From positions 2,170,001-2,234,000 of the forward strand of contig NZ_WBXN01000004.1 of NCBI RefSeq assembly GCF_008973465.1: DNA of 64,000 nucleotides. The letters run 5' to 3'. A model generated the notes under the pieces. That model worked only from the letters and a program-made list of their open reading frames with translations, was not told the DNA's origin and ran no database searches. Numbering within the stretch: the first letter of the stretch is position 1; the number at the start of each line of letters is the position of its first letter. Shown piece after piece: positions 61,043-64,000 of the stretch. The translations under genes and the position numbers were made by a program. This DNA is from Streptomyces sp. SS1-1. Its GTDB lineage: Bacteria; Actinomycetota; Actinomycetes; Streptomycetales; Streptomycetaceae.

Positions 61043-63208
61043 ATGCCGAACATCGCGACGCCCACGCACTGCCCGTACTGCGCCCTGCAGTGCGGTATGA
61101 ACCTCACGCCCTCGCAGGACGGGGGCGTCGCGGTGGTCGAGCGCCCGGACTTCCCGGTCAACCGGGGCGCGCTGTGCGGCAAGGGCCGTACGGCGCCGGC
61201 GGTGCTGGCCCCCGGGGGCCGGCTGACCACACCCCTGGTGCGGTCCGGCGGGGCGCTCGTGCCGGCGAGCTGGCCGGAGGCCCTCGACCGGATCGCCGAG
61301 GGGCTGGCCCGCACCCGCGCCGAGCACGGCCCGGACGCGTGCGCGGTGTTCGGCGGGGGCGGGCTGACCAACGAGAAGGCGTACAGCCTCGGCAAGTTCG
61401 CCCGGATTGTGCTCGGCACCTCGCAGATCGACTACAACGGCCGGTTCTGCATGTCGTCGGCGGCGGCGGCCGGGATCAGGGCGTTCGGTCTGGACCGGGG
61501 GCTGCCGTTCCCGCTGGAGGACATCCCGCGCACCGGCTGTGTGATCCTCGTCGGCTCCAACCTCGCGGAGACCATGCCGCCGGCGCTGCGGTTCTTCCAG
61601 GAGCTGCGGGACAACGGCGGCACCCTGATCGTCGTCGACCCGCGCCGCACGAGGACCGCCGAGCAGGCCGATCTGCACCTCGCGCCCCGCCCCGGCACGG
61701 ATCTCGCGCTGGCCCTCGGCCTGCTGCACCTGGTCGTCGCCGAGGGCCGGGTCGACGAGGAGTACGTGCGCGAGCGGACGTCCGGCTGGGAGGACGCGCG
61801 GGCCGCGGCGATGGCGCACTGGCCGGAGTACGTGGAGCGGATCACGGGGGTGTCCGTCCCCGAACTGCGCGAGGCGGTACGGATGTTCTGCGCGCCGGAG
61901 CACGCCATGGTGCTGACCGCTCGCGGGCCCGAGCAGCAGTCCAAGGGCACCGACACGGTGGGCGCCTGGATCAACCTGTGCCTGGCGACGGGCCGGGCGG
62001 GCCGGCCGCTGTCCGGCTACGGCTGCCTGACCGGGCAGGGCAACGGGCAGGGCGGACGCGAACACGGCCAGAAGGCCGACCAGTTGCCCGGCTACCGCAA
62101 GCTGGACGACCCGGCCGCCCGCCGGTACGTCGCCGGGGTGTGGGGCGTCGACCCGGACCGGCTGCCGGGCCCCGGCCGCAGCGCGTACGAGTTGCTGGAC
62201 GCGCTGGGCGGTGACATCAGGTCGCTGCTGCTCATGGGGTCCAACCCGGTGGTGTCGGCGCCGCGCGCCGCCCATGTCGAGGAGCGGATCAGGTCGCTGG
62301 ACTTCCTCGCCGTGTGCGACGTCGTGCTGTCGGAGACGGCCGAACTCGCGGACGTGGTGCTGCCGGTGACGCAGTGGGCGGAGGAGACGGGGACGACGAC
62401 GAACCTGGAGGGGCGGGTGCTGCTGCGCCGCCGGGCGGTCGACCCGCCGCCGGGGGTCCGCAGCGACCTGGAGGTCCTGCACGAACTCGCGGCGCGGCTC
62501 GGCGCGGACGAGGGGCTGGAGAAGGGCTTCCCCGTCGACGCGGAGGAGGTCTTCGCGGAGCTGCGGCGGGCGAGCGCGGGCGGTGCCGCGGACTACTCGG
62601 GGATCACCTACGAGCGGCTGGCGGAGGAGAACGGCGTCTTCTGGCCGTGCCCCGCGCCGCCGGACGCCGACGGTGTCACCGAGCACGCGGACGACCCGGC
62701 CCGTGAGGACGACGCGGCCGGCGACGAGGCGGGGGCCGTCCCGCACCCGGGCACGCCCCGGCTGTTCCTGGACCGGTTCGCCACGCCCGACGGGCGGGCC
62801 CGGTTCGTGCCGGTGGCGCACCGGGCGGCGGCGGAGGAGCCCGACGAGGAGTACCCGGTGCTGCTCACGACGGGCCGGGTGGTGGCCCAGTACCAGTCGG
62901 GTGCGCAGACCCGCCGGGTCGAGGAGCTGAACAGCGCGGCGCCGGGACCGTTCGTGGAGCTGCATCCGCGGCTGGCGGCACGGCTCGGGGTGGCCGAGGG
63001 CGATCCGGTGGCCGTGGTGTCGCGCCGGGGCCGGGCGGTGGCGCCCGCCCGGGTCACCTCCGGCATCCGCCCCGACACGGTGTTCATGCCGTTCCACTGG
63101 CCGGGCGAGGGCCGCGCCAACACCCTGACCAACCCGGCGCTCGACCCGACGTCCCGGATGCCGGAGTTCAAGACGTGCGCGGTGCGCCTGGAGACGGTCG
63201 AGCCCTGA
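61043..63208 (+). CDS. nasA: Assimilatory nitrate reductase, molybdopterin oxidoreductase (NasA)
   Basis: A 721-residue molybdopterin enzyme. The [4Fe-4S] ligands are C10, C13, C17 and C45 (CPYCALQCGM, GALCGKG). The molybdenum Cys is C136 in GRFCMSSAAAAG. Further motifs are TNEKAYSLGKFAR, GCLTGQGNGQGGREHGQKAD and C-terminal AQYQSGAQTRRVEELN for MGD binding. It matches NarB/NasA type enzymes, and I recall the streptomycete nasA at this place. The usual partner genes for nitrite reductase are outside the window. Confidence 0.88.
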   Translation: MPNIATPTHCPYCALQCGMNLTPSQDGGVAVVERPDFPVNRGALCGKGRTAPAVLAPGGRLTTPLVRSGGALVPASWPEALDRIAEGLARTRAEHGPDACAVFGGGGLTNEKAYSLGKFARIVLGTSQIDYNGRFCMSSAAAAGIRAFGLDRGLPFPLEDIPRTGCVILVGSNLAETMPPALRFFQELRDNGGTLIVVDPRRTRTAEQADLHLAPRPGTDLALALGLLHLVVAEGRVDEEYVRERTSGWEDARAAAMAHWPEYVERITGVSVPELREAVRMFCAPEHAMVLTARGPEQQSKGTDTVGAWINLCLATGRAGRPLSGYGCLTGQGNGQGGREHGQKADQLPGYRKLDDPAARRYVAGVWGVDPDRLPGPGRSAYELLDALGGDIRSLLLMGSNPVVSAPRAAHVEERIRSLDFLAVCDVVLSETAELADVVLPVTQWAEETGTTTNLEGRVLLRRRAVDPPPGVRSDLEVLHELAARLGADEGLEKGFPVDAEEVFAELRRASAGGAADYSGITYERLAEENGVFWPCPAPPDADGVTEHADDPAREDDAAGDEAGAVPHPGTPRLFLDRFATPDGRARFVPVAHRAAAEEPDEEYPVLLTTGRVVAQYQSGAQTRRVEELNSAAPGPFVELHPRLAARLGVAEGDPVAVVSRRGRAVAPARVTSGIRPDTVFMPFHWPGEGRANTLTNPALDPTSRMPEFKTCAVRLETVEP

Positions 63209-63212
63209 GGAC

Positions 63213-63638
63213 TCAGCGTGCCTTCCAGTCGCCGCCCGCCAGCGGTGTGCCGTGGGTGCGCAGGCGGGCGGCGACGGCGGGCGCGGCGACGTACACCCAG
63301 GCGCGGACGGGCGTGCCGTCGCCGGTGCGCAGGACCTCGCGGGCGACCCGCTCGTAGAGGTTGCGCGGGTCGCCCGGGCGGTACTCCTCCAGCCGGTCGA
63401 GCGCGGCGAGCAACTCCGGGTAGTCATCGGGCCGGACGGTGACGAGGTCGCCCTCGACGGTGCCGGCGCCCCGCTCCTCCACGGCGTACGGGTAGCCGGG
63501 GCCGTCGTACAGCAGCGCTCCGCGCAGGCGTCCCGGCTCCTCGGTGAGGGTGCGGCCGCGCAGCAGGGTGCCGTGGTGGGGCTCGCCGGGGCGCAGGGTG
63601 CCGTAGACGAAGAACGGCAGTCGGGGAGAGAGGGTCAC
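63213..63638 (-). CDS. Gamma-glutamylcyclotransferase (AIG2)-like protein
   Basis: A 141-residue protein of the GGCT-like fold. It has the N-terminal PFFVYGTLRPGEPHHGTLL, with the YGTLRPG loop that binds the substrate, then GDLVTVRPDDYPELLAALDRLEEY with an acidic catalytic candidate (E in LEEY). It probably acts on gamma-glutamyl amines or peptides. GTG 63638 is the start. It converges with nasA, whose stop is four bases away. Confidence 0.85.
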   Translation of the reverse strand: MTLSPRLPFFVYGTLRPGEPHHGTLLRGRTLTEEPGRLRGALLYDGPGYPYAVEERGAGTVEGDLVTVRPDDYPELLAALDRLEEYRPGDPRNLYERVAREVLRTGDGTPVRAWVYVAAPAVAARLRTHGTPLAGGDWKAR

Positions 63639-63739
63639 GGAAACGATTCTCTCTCCTCACACACCTCCACGGCGTCACCCTGGTCATGGCATGCGCACGC
63701 CCTCTTGAATCTTGGTCACCGCCGAGATCGAGGAGAGCG

Positions 63740-64000
63740 ATGAGCCGAATACGGCCGCACTTCAAGGGTTCCCGTCCGGCCGTGGCGGGCGTCGCCGTCG
63801 CCGTCGCCGCCCTGATGGCCACCGCCCTGTCCCCCACCGCCGGGGCGGACGGGACACCCACCCGGGCCACCGCGCTGCGCAACGCGGCGGCGGTCCTCGA
63901 GGACATGCCGGGCACGCTGGGCCTGACGCCCCGCCAGGACACGTCCGTACGGGACGTCGTCGTCGACGCCGACGGTGCCCAGCACGTCCGCTACGACCGC
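63740..64000 (+). CDS. N terminus of a secreted M4-type metallopeptidase precursor, cut by window edge
   Basis: ATG 63740 follows GAGGAGAG and the frame is open to the window edge (87 codons). A Sec signal (AVAGVAVAVAALMATALSPT, cleavage near AGA-DG) is followed by the start of an FTP-type propeptide: DTSVRDVVVDADGAQHVRYD, with the DadG-HvRydR pattern typical of thermolysin-family M4 proteases. The catalytic domain is not visible here, so the peptidase call rests on the propeptide. Confidence 0.7.
   Translation, partial: MSRIRPHFKGSRPAVAGVAVAVAALMATALSPTAGADGTPTRATALRNAAAVLEDMPGTLGLTPRQDTSVRDVVVDADGAQHVRYDR

Overview
The window is high-GC actinobacterial chromosome, almost certainly Streptomyces. 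Third-codon positions are nearly all G or C, GTG starts are common and many genes overlap by ATGA or GTGA. The order matB, a carboxyltransferase-like gene, mbl, hrdA, dnaG, dgt, cbiX-type chelatase, nasA is one I remember from Streptomyces core chromosomes; no database was searched. No transposase, integrase, CRISPR array or phage gene was seen.

Region 1 (1-5.9 kb) holds the end of a peptidase C15-like gene, an EI24 membrane protein, a class C serine hydrolase, a divergent NADP-dependent oxidoreductase/MarR pair with two operator-like palindromes, and a zinc-ribbon membrane protein. Region 2 (6-14.8 kb) is a sugar uptake and oxidation block: an acid-sugar dehydratase, a zinc dehydrogenase, a TIM-barrel-like protein, a binding lipoprotein, a double ATPase, a permease and a Tat-exported aldose 1-epimerase. 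A GH51 arabinofuranosidase (21.7-23.2 kb), an SMP-30 lactonase and an IclR regulator (26.8-28.4 kb) appear to belong with it, because one 14-bp motif lies in front of four of these transcription units. A plausible reading is that arabinose or a similar aldose is released, imported and oxidised under one IclR regulator.

Region 3 (14.8-20.8 kb) has an aminotransferase whose leader can fold so that its ribosome-binding site is hidden, a small conserved protein, and a 1166-residue Ser/Thr kinase with TPR-like and WD40 regions. Region 4 (20.8-32.7 kb) has a DUF4360-like secreted protein, the arabinofuranosidase, a three-gene coupled cassette (HExxH protease, MAB_1171c-type membrane protein, FAD oxidoreductase), the lactonase/IclR pair, small hypotheticals, an ATP-grasp protein, a MerR-PP2C fusion and a methyltransferase-like protein.

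Region 5 (32.9-40.8 kb) has malonyl-CoA synthetase coupled to a carboxyltransferase-like protein, Mbl, a 37-residue small protein, DUF1876 and DUF475 proteins and a VanW protein. Region 6 (40.9-45.2 kb) looks more accessory: two secreted alpha/beta hydrolases and an ECF sigma factor with a tiny membrane partner, next to tRNA-Met and two identical tRNA-Asn genes. Region 7 (45.3-64 kb) is mostly core: a FGGY kinase, a heterodimeric ABC exporter, HrdA, an AbiEii-like pair, DnaG, an FAD reductase, dGTPase, sirohydrochlorin chelatase, a YdcF/SanA protein, assimilatory nitrate reductase, a gamma-glutamylcyclotransferase-like protein and the start of an M4 metallopeptidase.
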